A DNA stretch of 6,821 bases from JAJPJX01 sp964568355 (GTDB lineage Bacteria > Acidobacteriota > Terriglobia > Bryobacterales > Bryobacteraceae), in assembly GCA_964568355.1 (NCBI GenBank), contig CAZMRK010000402.1, forward strand, positions 1-6,821, read 5' to 3'. Below the pieces are notes generated by a model. That model made no database searches and was not told the DNA's origin. It saw nothing but the letters and a program-made list of their open reading frames with translations. Positions 5,799-6,821 of this stretch are shown one piece after another (position 1 is the first letter of the stretch; each line of letters begins with the position of its first letter). A program made the position numbers and the translations under genes.

Positions 5799-6821
5799 AT
5801 GCGTACGTCTGTAGAATCCGAATCCGGTGTCCCCGAGGCCGCGCGCGGGCCGGCCGCGGCCTGGAGCCGGCACCTGGGCGTGCTGGCGCTGCTCGCGACC
5901 CTGTTCACCGCCGTGGTGGTGCAGTATTCGCTGCAATACGGACGGCTGATCTTCGCCGCGCAGCCGTGGGAAGACTGCCGCTATGTGGGGGACGCCCTCC
6001 TCCGCCTGAACGAGTTCTTCGAGCACGGCTTCGGAGCGGCCGTGCGGTCGTATCTCTCCCACCCGCCCGTCTCTCCGTTTTCCACCTACCTCGGCGCCCT
6101 GGGCTATGCCGTCTTCGGGCCGCGGGATTGGGCGCCCTATGCCGCCAACGGCGTGCTGATTCTGATCCTGCTGCTCTATCTGGATCGGCGGCTGTCCGGC
6201 CTGGGCGCCGCCCGCAAAGCCATCGTCTTCAGCTTCGCCCTGCTGACGCCGATGGCCTTTTCGGCGGTGCACGAATACCGGCCCGATCTGGCGGCCGGCT
6301 TGTTTACGGCGATCGGAATCCTGGCGGTGACCGGCGCCCGGCTCGATCGTCTGACGTTCCGCCAGGCCCTTGGCGCCGGAGCGTTCTTCGGACTGGCGCT
6401 GCTGGCCAAGCCCTCGATCTTCCCGGGCACCCTGGTGTTTCTGGCCGGCGCCCTGGCCATCTCCTGGGCGCGCGCCTGGCGCGAGGCGGCGCTGGAGAAA
6501 GGCGGGTCGCCAGGCGGTTGGCGAACGTGTGCCGCCCGGGCCGTCCTGATCGCCGCGATCGCGGTGGCCGTCTCGCTGGTTTACTTTCTGGCAGGCTTCC
6601 GGCAGCAGTGGCACTATCTGGTCGATGCGCTGCTCTCGCCGCACCGGCGCTTCTGGGTCCTGCAAGGGGGCTTGACCACACATCTGGGCTACTATCTGTT
6701 CGGCCCCGGCGGCGATGCCCTCTTTCTGGGATTCCGCCCGGTCTTCGCGGCCGTGCTGCTCGCGGGGGCTGCCGGAGCCTTTCTGAGCCGGGATCGCCGG
6801 AAACGCGAGGCCGTTCTCTGG
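5799..6821 (+). CDS. GT-C fold membrane glycosyltransferase (PMT_2/ArnT-like), N-terminal 341 residues, cut by the right window edge
   Basis: Multi-spanning membrane protein expected to move a sugar from a polyprenyl-phosphate donor to an acceptor on the outer face of the cytoplasmic membrane. After a polar 25-residue N-terminus there are hydrophobic segments at about 26-43, 93-107, 115-128, 141-157, 164-178, 188-205, 208-223, 247-266 and 315-330. The first outer loop has PWEDCRYVGDALL (56-68), which resembles the acidic D-E-x-x-Y-x-x-x-A catalytic loop of ArnT and PMT enzymes, here with E58-D59 and R61-Y62. SHPPVSPFSTYLGALGY (87-103) matches the HPP-containing start of the next helix in that family. 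HEYRPDLAAGLF (158-169) is also family-like. The start ATG 5799 lies 3 bases after the wecE stop with GGGGA (5786-5790) 8 bases upstream, so translation is probably coupled. The family includes lipid A, protein and polyprenyl-linked sugar transferases; the acceptor is unknown. Confidence 0.85.
   Translation, partial: MRTSVESESGVPEAARGPAAAWSRHLGVLALLATLFTAVVVQYSLQYGRLIFAAQPWEDCRYVGDALLRLNEFFEHGFGAAVRSYLSHPPVSPFSTYLGALGYAVFGPRDWAPYAANGVLILILLLYLDRRLSGLGAARKAIVFSFALLTPMAFSAVHEYRPDLAAGLFTAIGILAVTGARLDRLTFRQALGAGAFFGLALLAKPSIFPGTLVFLAGALAISWARAWREAALEKGGSPGGWRTCAARAVLIAAIAVAVSLVYFLAGFRQQWHYLVDALLSPHRRFWVLQGGLTTHLGYYLFGPGGDALFLGFRPVFAAVLLAGAAGAFLSRDRRKREAVLW

Noticed and set aside
4596..6683. A 695-codon open frame on the minus strand opposite wecE and the GT-C gene
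   Set aside because: Its protein is rich in Gln, Gly, Arg and Ala with no recognisable domain. It is the antisense shadow of two convincing plus-strand genes in G+C-rich DNA.

Overview
The window is G+C-rich, gene-dense bacterial chromosome. It holds nine protein genes, two of them cut by the window edges, and no RNA genes, mobile elements or CRISPR arrays that I can see. Codon choice, the gene families and a small helix-turn-helix-like protein next to a methionine aminopeptidase gene suggest an acidobacterium of the Solibacter/Bryobacter kind. That placement is an impression from the proteins, not a demonstrated assignment.

Left part (1-1276): a minus-strand gene for an enolase-superfamily (mandelate racemase/muconate lactonizing type) enzyme runs off the left edge. 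It is divergent from a plus-strand class I glutamine amidotransferase-like hydrolase of the PuuD/peptidase C26 family. Middle (1239-2348): a minus-strand pair, map (type I methionine aminopeptidase) followed by a small protein of unknown function. The small gene's 3' end overlaps the convergent hydrolase gene by 38 bases.

Right part (2441-6821, all plus strand): a short divergent spacer with a pyrimidine-rich repeat tract and an inverted repeat leads into a small cupin gene. After a 31-base gap comes a tightly packed four-gene cluster: a GT2 glycosyltransferase with two C-terminal membrane helices (ArnC/DPM1/GtrB type), a WecD-like GNAT acetyltransferase, a WecE-like sugar aminotransferase, and the N-terminal 341 residues of a multi-spanning GT-C/PMT_2 (ArnT-like) glycosyltransferase. 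The junctions are a 29-base overlap, a TTGA start/stop overlap and a 3-base gap, so this looks like one transcription unit.

The most interesting reading is that the cluster makes and uses a 4-acetamido-4,6-dideoxyhexose. WecE would aminate dTDP-4-keto-6-deoxyglucose, and the GNAT would acetylate the product. The GT2 would load the sugar on a polyprenyl phosphate, and the GT-C protein would transfer it to an unknown acceptor on the outer face of the membrane. This combines the sugar chemistry of enterobacterial common antigen with the lipid-carrier logic of the Arn (lipid A aminoarabinose) pathway. The WecE assignment is strong; the rest of the route is inference.
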